Shown here: positions 20,066 through 28,014 of the stretch, piece after piece
How the letters are laid out: each line of letters begins with the position of its first letter
Position numbering within the stretch: position 1 is the first letter of the stretch
Source: Acetobacter cibinongensis
GTDB taxonomy: Bacteria; Pseudomonadota; Alphaproteobacteria; Acetobacterales; Acetobacteraceae
Reading direction: 5' to 3'
DNA length: 64,000 nucleotides
Assembly (NCBI RefSeq): GCF_000963925.1
Contig: NZ_BAMV01000017.1
Location: forward strand, 186,001-250,000
Position numbers and translations under genes: made by a program
Notes under the pieces: generated by a model
Told to the model about the DNA's origin: nothing
Database searches by the model: none
What the model saw: only the letters and a program-made list of their open reading frames with translations

Positions 20066-20117
20066 GGCCACACTAAACCAGACAGATACGTCTAGCAGTT
20101 GATGGAGAGCAGGCCCC

Positions 20118-21249
20118 ATGTCCGCCGAGACAGACGCCCTTAACGAACAGATCAAGCAGTCGGTCGCGCTGCTGAGGAGGCATCTTTAACTGGGATGTCG
20201 CTGAAGCCAGACTGGCAGAACTAAACAACCGGGCAGAAGACCCCGAGTTGTGGAACGACCCCGAAGCCGCCCAGAAAATGATGCGCGAGCGCACCCTGCT
20301 GGCAGGACAGATTGACGGCGTTCTGGCACTTGAGACAAGTGTGCAGGACACCTGCGACCTTGTGGAAATGGCCGAAGCCGAAGCTGACACTGAAATGGTG
20401 CAGGAGGGCGTGAAAACCCTTAAAGCTCTGGCCGAGGAAGCCAAACGCCGCGAAACGGAAAGCCTGCTTTCCGGGGAAGCGGACAGCAATGACTGTTACC
20501 TTGAAGTCAACGCCGGTGCAGGCGGTACAGAGGCTCAGGACTGGGCCCAGATGATGCTGCGCATGTACACGCGCTGGGCAGAAGCCCACGGGTACAAGGT
20601 TACACTGATGGAAAGCTCAGAAGGCGAGCAGGCCGGTCTGAAGTCTGCCACCATTCTGGTCAGTGGTCCCAATGCCTACGGGTGGCTGAAAACAGAAGCT
20701 GGTGTGCACCGGCTTGTGCGGATCTCCCCATTTGACTCCGCAGCACGCCGTCAGACCTCGTTTGCATCGGTCTGGGTTTATCCCGTGATTGATGATTCGA
20801 TTGAGATCGAGGTGAACGATTCGGATTTGAAAGTTGATACGTTCCGTGCGTCAGGCGCGGGTGGTCAGCATGTGAACAAAACCGATTCGGCCATCCGTAT
20901 CACCCATATCCCGACAGGGATTGTGGTGGCGTGCCAGACTGACCGCTCGCAGCATCGTAACCGTGCCACAGCCATGCAGATGCTGCGTGCCCGCTTGTAC
21001 GAGGCCGAGTTGCAGAAGCGTGAAGCGGCGGCAGCGGCAACGGAAGCAGCCAAAACCGATATTGGCTGGGGGCATCAGATCCGCTCTTACGTGCTGGCAC
21101 CCTATCAGATGGTCAAAGATCTGCGGACCAGCGTGGAAACCGGGAACCCGGATGCTGTGCTGGATGGTGACCTGGATGCCTTTATGGCAGCCGCTCTTGC
21201 GGCCCGTGTGGGCGCAACCCGCTCCGAGGCGAGTGCCAACGCACAGTAA
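20118..21249 (+). CDS. prfB: Peptide chain release factor 2, programmed +1 frameshift
   Basis: RF2 recognises UGA and UAA stop codons. The gene is read in two frames. The ATG at 20118 opens 23 codons ending at CTT (20184-20186), followed by in-frame TAA at 20187-20189. A +1 shift skipping T20187 continues with AAC TGG GAT and runs to 21249, giving about 376 residues. The RF2 landmarks are present: the SPF anticodon-like motif in [14 protein letters not shown] and the GGQ motif in [14 protein letters not shown] at about 248. The N-terminal region across the shift aligns with other RF2 proteins. A Shine-Dalgarno-like AGGAGG sits three bases before CTT, as in E. coli. The stop is UAA, not the usual UGA. 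Confidence 0.93.
20175..20190 (+). promoter_or_regulatory. prfB: Programmed +1 ribosomal frameshift site of prfB
   Basis: The site reads AGGAGGCATCTTTAAC: an internal Shine-Dalgarno-like hexamer, a three-base spacer, the CTT slippery codon, TAA and C. Layout and spacing equal the classical AGGGGGTATCTTTGAC. When RF2 is scarce the ribosome slips +1 and makes RF2. Confidence 0.88.
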
Positions 21250-21276
21250 GCTTTAGAGAAAAAAGACAGTTTTGTT

Positions 21277-21315
21277 AAAAAGCGGGCCCCGGTTTCGAGG
21301 CACGCTTTTTTTATA
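21277..21315 (+). terminator. Intrinsic terminator of prfB
   Basis: AAAAAGCG and CGCTTTTT arms enclose an imperfect GC-rich inner stem (GCC...GGC), followed by a seven-T run. Confidence 0.8.
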
Positions 21316-21714
21316 TTTCGCTGATGTGAAGAAACTCTTTTACGATCCTGTGCGTTCGGCAGAATTTTTTTTCATTATCTTGCTGTCATAAAAAAGCGCA
21401 GTGGTTAGGAAACTGGTAAAGATTTCTTGATCAAATATGGCGTTTTTCTGCCAAAAAAGGCGAGGTGCCTGTTTTTTACGCTATTTGCTTTATACGAGGC
21501 AGGACGTATTTTACAAAAAGAACATTCTTGACATATGTGCTTCCAAATTGCCCAATTAGCGTCAGGAAGATGGCAGATATGCAGCTCTGTCAGTCTGCCC
21601 AGTGCTGAGGCACGAAATGTTGGGGTGTAGCCGCACACTCGACAAATTGGGCGAAGAGTGCGGAACACACACCAGCGTTTTATGGCTGGCGTGGAAGAAG
21701 GAGGATGTAGAAAT
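21316..21714 (+). promoter_or_regulatory. AT-rich spacer and structured leader upstream of tonB
   Basis: No gene was recognised here. A TTGACA occurs at 21528-21533, with no clear -10 at 17 bases. Downstream, CCGCAC-A-CTC at 21631-21640 can pair with GAGTGCGG at 21656-21663. AATTGGGC in the loop of that hairpin (21645-21652) is complementary to GCCCAATT at 21550-21557. The leader could therefore form alternative structures. It ends at an excellent AAGGAGG ribosome site at 21698-21704. Confidence 0.45.
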
Positions 21715-22422
21715 ATGAAGGACCACGCGCAACAGCAACGGAGACCGATGAATTATGTCATCGGGACAGGAGCTGTTGTCGGTGTTGTCGCTCTGCTGGT
21801 TGTTATTCTGCTGCACATTTTAGCAGTTGTCGGTCTGACACTTGGTATGGGAGCTTCTACGAGCGTTCCGGTGCCCAAGCCGCCTATCAAGACCAGGGTT
21901 CTGCCACCACCGCCACCACCGCCACCGCCGCCACCACCGCCGCCGCCACCGCCGACCATGGCAGTGCCGCCGCCGCCATATATTCCGCCGCCGAAGATTC
22001 AGCTGCCGCCGCCGCCAAACCCGCCGATCAAGCATGTTTCGCGGACGCCGCCTAAGCATCCTTCGCCGCCGCAGACAGTGACGTCACCGGCACCACCGGT
22101 TACGGAGCCTGCGTCCAAGGCTGCACCGTCTGACTCGCCGGATACAACGGCTGGTACGTCGCCGCTTAATAACGCCCGTCCGGTCTATCCACCGGATATG
22201 GAAGAAGAGAACATTGAAGGCCGCGTAACCGTAGCCTGTGACGTTGAGACAACCGGTATGACGAGCAACTGCTCCGTACAGGGCGTACAGGGTGGTCAAT
22301 CCTTCGCTCAGGCTGCTCTCGACTATGTTCACAAGGCACGCTACCGCCCAGCGACCAAAAACGGGGTTCCCGTTAAGGAGCTGCACAAGGTTTATGTGAT
22401 CAGGTTCAGACTGGACGACTGA
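21715..22422 (+). CDS. tonB: TonB-like energy transducer
   Basis: TonB couples the proton-motive force, harvested by ExbB/ExbD, to outer-membrane receptors. The ATG at 21715 is chosen for its AAGGAGG site ten bases upstream, giving 235 residues. A cytoplasmic basic segment is followed by one membrane helix (about residues 17-42, VIGTGAVVGVVALLVVILLH). A periplasm-spanning Pro-rich region then contains a run of about 17 consecutive Pro residues plus further PPPP blocks. The C-terminal domain (YPPDMEEENIEGRVTVACDVETTG ... ALDYVHKARYRPATKNGVPV, in parts) matches TonB C-terminal domains. The long proline run should depend on EF-P for translation. It is first in the tonB-exbB-exbD-exbD-TPR operon. 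Confidence 0.9.
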   Translation: MKDHAQQQRRPMNYVIGTGAVVGVVALLVVILLHILAVVGLTLGMGASTSVPVPKPPIKTRVLPPPPPPPPPPPPPPPPPTMAVPPPPYIPPPKIQLPPPPNPPIKHVSRTPPKHPSPPQTVTSPAPPVTEPASKAAPSDSPDTTAGTSPLNNARPVYPPDMEEENIEGRVTVACDVETTGMTSNCSVQGVQGGQSFAQAALDYVHKARYRPATKNGVPVKELHKVYVIRFRLDD

Positions 22423-22516
22423 TCCCGGCGTTTAGCCGAGTTACTGGGGAAACTGCCTGGTGCCAGATTAAAGGGTACTGACACCAGGCCGCACAAGAAT
22501 AAGGATTTTACGTTTC

Positions 22517-23563
22517 ATGATCAGACTGTCTCGTCTTCCAGTGTCGGGTCTCGCGGTTCCGGCTCTCGCGGTCATGCTGGGCACGGCGACACCGGTCCTG
22601 GCTCTGGCTCAGGATGCCTCTGCTCCTGCGGCTTCTGCGCCTGCTCCTGCAGCGCCTGATTCCACAGCTCCGGCTGCTCCGGCACCTGATGCAGCAGCAC
22701 CTGCCGCACCGGCTGACAGCGCAGCGCCCGCAGCCCCGACCCCTGATGCTTCTGCTCCGGCAGCCGCAGCACCAGACGCAGCAGCGCCTGCTCCAGCAGC
22801 AGAAGCTCCTGCAAAAGACACCAAAGAAGAAGCCAACCCCTACGGTCTGAGCGCTCTGTGGTCCAACGGTGACATCATTGCGCGTGGCGTTCTGGTTATC
22901 ATGCTCATCATGTCCCTTGGCACATGGTTCATCATGATCACGAAGTTCATTGAGCAGGCTCGTCTGTTCACGGCTGCTAAAGAAGCTACCAAGAACTTCT
23001 GGACCAAAACATCCATTCAGGAAGGTGCAGCTTCTCTGAGCGCCAACTCACCTTTCCGCTACATTGCCGACACCGGTATTGTGGCTGCTGAGCACCATGA
23101 AGGGACGATGCAGGAATCCATCGACCTGAACAGCTGGACCTCCATGTCCATCCAGCGCTCTGTCAACAACATCCAGAACAGCCTTCAGAAAGGCCTCGCC
23201 TTCCTGGGTACGGTTGGTTCCACCTCTCCGTTCGTGGGTCTGTTCGGTACCGTTTGGGGTATTTACCACGCTCTGACAGCTATCGGTATTGCCGGTCAGG
23301 CTTCCATCGATAAAGTTGCAGGCCCTGTTGGTGAATCTCTCATCATGACCGCTATTGGTCTGGCAACGGCTGTTCCTGCGGTTCTGGGTTACAACCTGCT
23401 GGTACGTCGTAACAAAGCTGCCATGGACCATGTGCGTGACTTTGCTGCTGACCTTCAGTCCATCCTGATCGGTGGTTTCCGTCACGGTGCTGGTGCAGCT
23501 GGCATTACGGTCCGCGCTGATAACTCCCCGACCACATCAACTGTTTCTAACCGGGTAGGCTAA
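22517..23563 (+). CDS. exbB: ExbB/TolQ/MotA-type proton channel protein
   Basis: ExbB forms the proton-conducting ring that powers TonB. The 348-residue protein has an N-terminal signal peptide (ending near ALAQDAS), then about 70 residues of low-complexity Ala/Pro/Asp (repeats of the APAAP kind). The conserved core follows. It has three membrane helices: VLVIMLIMSLGTWFIMI, the region around FLGTVGSTSPFVGLFGTVWGIYHAL, and SLIMTAIGLATAVPAVLGYNLLVRR. The signal-bearing extended form is known from other proteobacterial TonB systems; the length and purity of the Ala/Pro linker are notable. exbD starts two bases after the stop. Confidence 0.92.
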   Translation: MIRLSRLPVSGLAVPALAVMLGTATPVLALAQDASAPAASAPAPAAPDSTAPAAPAPDAAAPAAPADSAAPAAPTPDASAPAAAAPDAAAPAPAAEAPAKDTKEEANPYGLSALWSNGDIIARGVLVIMLIMSLGTWFIMITKFIEQARLFTAAKEATKNFWTKTSIQEGAASLSANSPFRYIADTGIVAAEHHEGTMQESIDLNSWTSMSIQRSVNNIQNSLQKGLAFLGTVGSTSPFVGLFGTVWGIYHALTAIGIAGQASIDKVAGPVGESLIMTAIGLATAVPAVLGYNLLVRRNKAAMDHVRDFAADLQSILIGGFRHGAGAAGITVRADNSPTTSTVSNRVG

Positions 23564-23565
23564 TC

Positions 23566-23991
23566 ATGGGTATGTCTGTCGGAGACAGCGGGGGGGAAGA
23601 CGACGTCGTATCTGCTATCAATACGACCCCCCTCGTCGATGTCATGCTGGTGTTGCTGATCATCTTCCTGATCACAATTCCGGTCGCAACGCACACGGTA
23701 AAAGTTAAATTACCGAAGGATATGAACCAGCCGACACAGACCAAAATGGGAAATGTCGTGCTTGCAGTGACGGAGAACGGACAGGCATACTGGGACGAAA
23801 CGCCGATTAAAGGACGTGCTGATCTTATGAGCCGTCTGGAAAAGGTCGCTGTCATGCAGCCCCAGCCGCAAATTCAGATCCGGGGTGACATGAAGTCCCG
23901 CTATGAATCTGTGGGTAAGCTGATTGAAGCCTGTCAGGAAGCCGGTATTGCACATATCGACTTTATTACAGAAAAGCCGAAAGACGGCTGA
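23566..23991 (+). CDS. exbD: ExbD biopolymer transport protein (first copy)
   Basis: ExbD is the one-helix partner that sits in the ExbB ring. The 141-residue protein has a short cytoplasmic N-terminus, then INTTPLVDVMLVLLIIFLITIPV, in which the membrane Asp is the conserved protonatable residue. A periplasmic domain follows (VVLAVTENGQAYWDETPIKGR, IQIRGDMKSRYESVGKLIEACQEAGI). It follows exbB with a two-base gap, indicating coupled translation. Confidence 0.93.
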   Translation: MGMSVGDSGGEDDVVSAINTTPLVDVMLVLLIIFLITIPVATHTVKVKLPKDMNQPTQTKMGNVVLAVTENGQAYWDETPIKGRADLMSRLEKVAVMQPQPQIQIRGDMKSRYESVGKLIEACQEAGIAHIDFITEKPKDG

Positions 23992-24003
23992 TCACCTAAC
24001 GAA

Positions 24004-24040
24004 GCCCTGCCTTTTCTGCCCTTAGGGGCAAGGGCAGGGC
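24004..24040 (+). promoter_or_regulatory. Intra-operon nested hairpin between the two exbD genes
   Basis: GCCCTGCC (24004-24011) pairs with GGCAGGGC (24033-24040), and TGCCC pairs with GGGCA inside it. The hairpin is followed by C/T-rich sequence rather than a T run. It may stabilise or process the message between the two genes rather than fully terminate it. Confidence 0.55.
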
Positions 24041-24120
24041 CTCTGTCCCCCTCCTTCTGTTACCAGGCCATTTTGGGCCCGGATGGCAGAACCAGAAGTT
24101 TGATAAGAGAGTGACAGCCC

Positions 24121-24561
24121 ATGGGCATGAATGTCGGATCTGAGAGCACGACAGAAGACGAAGGCATTGTAGATATCAACACCACACCGTTGATTGACGT
24201 CATGCTGGTGCTGCTGATCATGCTTATCATCACTATCCCGTTGCAGACCCAGGCCGTTTCCATTGACCTGCCACAAGGCAATCCCCCGCCATCTACGGTG
24301 GAAACACCAGTCGTCACCCTTGCTGTAGATTTTGATAACAGCATTACGTGGAACGGCTCCCCCATTTCTGGTGAGGATGACCTTCAGGCACGTCTGCGCG
24401 AAGCCGCTACTGGTCCTGTAGAAAACCAGCCGGAAGTTCATCTGCAGCCAAACCGGCTAGCGGATTACAAAACGGTGGTGCATGTTATGGCAGACGCCCA
24501 ACGCCTTGGCGTGACCAAACTTGGTATTGTCGGGCAAGAGCAGTTTGCAGAAGGACAGTAA
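24121..24561 (+). CDS. exbD2: ExbD biopolymer transport protein (second copy)
   Basis: This 146-residue paralogue of the preceding exbD has the same architecture: INTTPLIDVMLVLLIMLIITIPL with the conserved membrane Asp, then a periplasmic domain (VVTLAVDFDNSITWNGSPISGEDDL). Sequence outside the membrane segment differs considerably from copy one, so it is not a recent duplication. Two ExbD-like proteins with one ExbB also occur in some other TonB operons, where the second copy serves a subset of receptors. The symbol exbD2 is a convenience. Confidence 0.9.
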   Translation: MGMNVGSESTTEDEGIVDINTTPLIDVMLVLLIMLIITIPLQTQAVSIDLPQGNPPPSTVETPVVTLAVDFDNSITWNGSPISGEDDLQARLREAATGPVENQPEVHLQPNRLADYKTVVHVMADAQRLGVTKLGIVGQEQFAEGQ

Positions 24562-24565
24562 GTTT

Positions 24566-25801
24566 ATGTCTTCCCATCTTTTACGCATCTCGCTGTTTGC
24601 CACTGCGGCATTCGCATTTGCCCAACCCATGGCCCACGCAGAAGACACGCTGAAGCTGGAAGTGGGTAAAGCGTTGCAGCAGGCCCAGAGCGCTCTGGCT
24701 GCACATAATTACACCAAAGCCATGGCCGCGGTGGATGAAGCAGATGCCGTAAAAGGCAAGACCGACTACGACTCCTACACCGTCACACAGATGCGTGCTG
24801 CCGTGGCAACACAGGCAGGCGATGTTAGTGCTGCAAGCGCTGCATATGATAAGCTGATTGCTTCTCCCCGCACGCCCAAAGCGACCAAACAGCAGATGCT
24901 GATGTCCGAAGCGACCATGGCCTACACCGCCAAGGATTACCCGCGTGCGGTTAAAGCGATTGAGCGTTACCAACATGAAGTGGGCCCTAACCCCACAATG
25001 GATACGCTGCTGGCGCAGTCTTACTATCTGCAAAAGGATTACCCCAACACAATCCGCGTTTTGAAAGCGCAGATTGCTGCTGAGGTCAAAGCCAAAAAGG
25101 CACCTACAGAAGCACAGCTTCAGATGCTGGCGGCCAGTGCAACTGCACAGAAAGATTCTACGGCAAGCACCCATGCTTACGTCATGCTGGCAACCTACTA
25201 CCCCAAAAAGGAGTATTGGGACCTGCTACTGCATGAGCTGATTGTGAATGCCAAAATTCCGCCAACACTTCAGCTTGATGTGTACCGCATCCGTCTGGCA
25301 GCCGGGAATGTGTCTCAGGTCCGTGACTTCATGGACATGACCGAGATTGCTGTGCAAACAGGCCTGCCGCAGTTGGCACTCGACCTGATGAATAAAGGGT
25401 ACGAGGCGAAAGTGCTGGGGCAGGGTGCGGAAGCACCGCGTCAGGCACGTTTGAAAGCACTGGTAGAAAAAGCCGTTGCTGACAAAAAAGCGTCTATCGC
25501 TGCGGATGAAGCTAAGGCACTTCAGGCCAAAACAGGCGATGACCTGCTGAACGTTGGCTATAACTACGTCATGTTCGGTCAGGCTGATAAGGGCTTGGAC
25601 CTTATGCAGAAAGCCATTGCGAAAGGGGTTAATGACCCTAACCTGGCTTCTCTGCATTACGGTCTGGCTCAAATGCAGGCTGGTAAGAAGGCAGACGCCA
25701 TTACAACGCTTAAAGCGGTTGAAGGGGACAACGGAACGCATGATATTGCCCAGCTTTGGGTGCTCAAGCTTTCCCCGGCTCCGGTTGCTACCAAGAAGTA
25801 A
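24566..25801 (+). CDS. Secreted TPR-like protein of the TonB operon
   Basis: A 411-residue periplasmic protein. The ATG at 24566 (MSSHLLRISLFATAAFAFAQPMAHAED) gives a clear signal peptide and has AAGGA ten bases upstream; the earlier in-frame start lies inside exbD2. The mature protein is almost entirely alpha-helical. It has Ala/Lys-rich helix pairs spaced like tetratricopeptide repeats (QAQSALAAHNYTKAMAAVDEAD, AYTAKDYPRAVKAIERY, YYLQKDYPNTIRVLKAQI, ADKGLDLMQKAIAKG). It overlaps closely with the exb genes and ends at the operon terminator, suggesting a scaffold or accessory role in the Ton machinery. That role is inference. Confidence 0.8.
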   Translation: MSSHLLRISLFATAAFAFAQPMAHAEDTLKLEVGKALQQAQSALAAHNYTKAMAAVDEADAVKGKTDYDSYTVTQMRAAVATQAGDVSAASAAYDKLIASPRTPKATKQQMLMSEATMAYTAKDYPRAVKAIERYQHEVGPNPTMDTLLAQSYYLQKDYPNTIRVLKAQIAAEVKAKKAPTEAQLQMLAASATAQKDSTASTHAYVMLATYYPKKEYWDLLLHELIVNAKIPPTLQLDVYRIRLAAGNVSQVRDFMDMTEIAVQTGLPQLALDLMNKGYEAKVLGQGAEAPRQARLKALVEKAVADKKASIAADEAKALQAKTGDDLLNVGYNYVMFGQADKGLDLMQKAIAKGVNDPNLASLHYGLAQMQAGKKADAITTLKAVEGDNGTHDIAQLWVLKLSPAPVATKK

Positions 25802-25814
25802 GAGACTTTTTCGT

Positions 25815-25848
25815 TAAAAAGGCTGTCCTTGTGGCAGCCTTTTTTTAT
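25815..25848 (+). terminator. Intrinsic terminator of the TonB operon
   Basis: AGGCTG/CAGCCT arms around a nine-base loop are flanked by A and T runs, with seven T residues downstream. Confidence 0.88.
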
Positions 25849-25859
25849 TGGGAGACCCT

Positions 25860-26408
25860 ATGCTGCGTGATGCTATGCCTCATCCGCCCTTTACTATTCG
25901 TGCAACGCGGCAGGAGGACGTAGGCCAGCTCCCTGACCTTGAATGTTCAGCAGCACAAAGTTTCAAGGCACATCCTGATCTGGCTTTTCTGGCTCAGGAG
26001 CCTGCGGCTATTTCTGTAGAAGAGCATAGCGATTGCCTTGCCAAACAGAACAGTTGGGTTGTTGTTGATGCAGCGCAGAGGCTGTGGGGGTTTCTCTGTG
26101 CAGAGACGCACGGAGACACGTTGCATATTCTGGAGCTCTTTGTGGCACAGGTTGCTCAGGGCCAAGGGCTGGGAACCGCGCTGATGCTAGAAGCCTGCAC
26201 GCAGGCCCTAACCCGCCATTACAGGCGTATGACCCTCACAACCTTTGAGAGCGTGCCATGGAATAGGCCGTTTTATGAAAAGCTGGGGTTCGTCAAAACC
26301 GTGCCTACACAGCAGGATGGTTTTTTACTGGATATTCTTCGGGAAGAAGCGGCTTTTGGGTTTCTTCCAGGGGTAAGGTGCGTCATGCACAAGCTGTTGG
26401 CAGGCTAG
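25860..26408 (+). CDS. GNAT family N-acetyltransferase
   Basis: A 182-residue acetyl-CoA-dependent acyltransferase. The start at 25860 (MLRDAMPHPPF) has GGGAG just upstream; the ATG at 25875 is an alternative. The GNAT core is visible: IRATRQEDVGQLPDLE at the N-terminus, a VVVDAAQRLWGFLCAE strand pair and LHILELFVAQVAQGQGLGTALMLEA. In the last of these, QGQGLGTA is the acetyl-CoA pyrophosphate-binding loop. The C-terminal NRPFYEKLGFVKT is the usual GNAT motif B. Substrate is unknown. It lies after the TonB terminator and is probably transcribed alone. Confidence 0.87.
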   Translation: MLRDAMPHPPFTIRATRQEDVGQLPDLECSAAQSFKAHPDLAFLAQEPAAISVEEHSDCLAKQNSWVVVDAAQRLWGFLCAETHGDTLHILELFVAQVAQGQGLGTALMLEACTQALTRHYRRMTLTTFESVPWNRPFYEKLGFVKTVPTQQDGFLLDILREEAAFGFLPGVRCVMHKLLAG

Positions 26409-26422
26409 CACAGCAGCATAAA

Positions 26423-26470
26423 GAGAGAGGCACCCAAAGGCTTATATGCCAAGGGGTGCCTCTTTCTCTG
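26423..26470. terminator. Bidirectional intrinsic terminator
   Basis: AGAGGCACCC at 26426-26435 pairs with GGGTGCCTCT at 26454-26463, with purine-rich and pyrimidine-rich flanks. It separates the acetyltransferase from the convergent RND efflux operon. Confidence 0.8.
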
Positions 26471-26471
26471 T

Positions 26472-28010
26472 TTAGCGTGTTTGAGACATAGGGTGCTGGG
26501 CAACATTCACCGGAGATTGTGGTGGGAGAGTATGCTCTTTCCATCCGCCGCCCAGAGCACGATAAATCGTGATCAGGTTTTGATAGTTGGAGACATCCAC
26601 CATAATCTGTATCTGGCGGGATTGCAGGTAAGAACGCTGGGAATCCAGAGTGGTCAGGTAAGAATCCGTTCCCGCATCATAGCGCATCTTGGCCAGACGG
26701 AAGGCATCCTGAGAGGATGTGACAAGCTCATCCACCTGCTTTTTCTCATCCAGATAGGCCTCACGCGCAGCAAGCGCATCCGCCACTTCGCGGAAAGCAG
26801 ACTGAACAGTTTTTTCATAAGACGCAATTTTACCATCACGCCGCGCTTTGGATGCCTTGAGGTTGCCGCTGTTCATGCCCCAGGTCCAGAGCGGTATTTG
26901 CAGGCTGGGGTTCAGGCCCCATGTGGTTGCGGCGGACGTAAACAGCTTATGAAACTGAAGGCTGGAGACGCCATCATTCGCGGTCAGGGTCAGACGAGGG
27001 AAGAAGGCTGCCCGTGCTGCCCCAATATCAGCCTGTGCTGCCAGCAGGTCATGCTCTGCTGCCACAATATCCGGACGACGGTTGAGCAGGTCAGAAGGCA
27101 CACCTGCGGGCAGGTCTGCCAGAATGGTCTGCTGCCCTAACGGCTGCGGAGCGGGCAGGGTGTCCGGAATAGGTGCCCCAATAAGCAGGGTTATCAGGTT
27201 TTCGTCCTGTGCCAGCTTGCGGCGGGAATCGGCCCGCAAGGCAGCGCTTTGGCGTACCTGTGTTTCGGCCTGACGCACGGTCAGCAGGTTGGCTTCCCCG
27301 TGGTCATATTTCTGCTGGGTCATACGCAGGGTGGCTTCCTGCGTTTCCAAGGTGCTGTTTGCAAGATCCAGCGCTTCCTTGTCGCCCAGCCAGGTGACGT
27401 AAGCGGTGGCAACCTGAGAGACAATGCTGATAAGCAGGCTGCGCAGGTTGGCTTCCTTTGACAAAGCCGTTTCAGCAGACTCACGGGTCAGACTGCGGAT
27501 GCGGCCAAACAGGTCAATTTCGTAGGACGAAAAGCCAATTCCACCTTGGTAGTATTTGAAAACGCGGCCGCCACCAAACGCCGCATCACTTCTGTTTTGT
27601 TCCAGCCCAGGTGCAAAGCTAAGGCCGGATGCACTGGCTGGCGCCTGATAAATGGGGCCGCCTGTGGCAGAAATGGTCGGGAACAGGCCCGCATGTTGCA
27701 CATCGTACTGGCCCTGAGCTTCCGCAATGTTGGCTGCGGCAACCCGAAGGTCACGGTTTTCACGAATAGCAATGGCAATAAGGGCCTTCAGGCGAGCATC
27801 GGTAAAGAAGTCGCTCCAGCCGATATCATAAGCTGCCTGTTGCATACGGGGGTTACCCGTGCCGGGGTAGGCAGGCCATGTTTTTGCCAGTGGTGGCGCT
27901 GGCCGGTTGTAATGCGGAATCATGGTACACCCCGAGAGCAGCCCCCCAGCCAAAGCCAGGGAAACTGCACGGAAGCGGAGTGTGCGGGAAAAAGGCGTGA
28001 AAGCTGGCAT
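26472..28010 (-). CDS. Outer-membrane efflux lipoprotein (OprM/NodT type)
   Basis: This is the outer-membrane channel of the tripartite RND pump encoded by the next two genes. The start at 28010 (MPAFTPFSRTLRFRAVSLALAGGLLSGC) gives a lipoprotein signal with lipobox LLSGC and a 512-residue protein; an in-frame ATG at 28028 is also possible. Conserved TolC-family segments include WPAYPGTGNPRM, GWSDFFTDARLKALIAIAIRENRDLRVAAANIAEAQ, and NRRPDIVAAEHDLLAAQADIGAARAAFFPRL. The start falls next to the stop of the RND gene (28015), so the two are probably translationally coupled. Confidence 0.93.
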   Translation of the reverse strand: MPAFTPFSRTLRFRAVSLALAGGLLSGCTMIPHYNRPAPPLAKTWPAYPGTGNPRMQQAAYDIGWSDFFTDARLKALIAIAIRENRDLRVAAANIAEAQGQYDVQHAGLFPTISATGGPIYQAPASASGLSFAPGLEQNRSDAAFGGGRVFKYYQGGIGFSSYEIDLFGRIRSLTRESAETALSKEANLRSLLISIVSQVATAYVTWLGDKEALDLANSTLETQEATLRMTQQKYDHGEANLLTVRQAETQVRQSAALRADSRRKLAQDENLITLLIGAPIPDTLPAPQPLGQQTILADLPAGVPSDLLNRRPDIVAAEHDLLAAQADIGAARAAFFPRLTLTANDGVSSLQFHKLFTSAATTWGLNPSLQIPLWTWGMNSGNLKASKARRDGKIASYEKTVQSAFREVADALAAREAYLDEKKQVDELVTSSQDAFRLAKMRYDAGTDSYLTTLDSQRSYLQSRQIQIMVDVSNYQNLITIYRALGGGWKEHTLPPQSPVNVAQHPMSQTR

Positions 28011-28014
28011 ACTC

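Noticed and set aside
20118-20250. Broken or pseudogenised prfB
   Set aside because: The apparent frame break coincides exactly with a complete programmed frameshift signal and both parts match RF2, so it is recoding rather than damage.
21405-21668. Minus-strand open frame of 87 codons in the tonB leader
   Set aside because: No ribosome site, no domain, and it covers a region that looks like a regulatory leader.
21753-22059. Glycine- or arginine-rich frames opposite the tonB proline run
   Set aside because: They arise only from the repeated CCG/CCA codons of TonB.
22572-22850. Alternative frames in the exbB Ala/Pro region
   Set aside because: Low-complexity coding of the signal-proximal linker generates open frames in all phases; only the exbB frame continues into a known domain.
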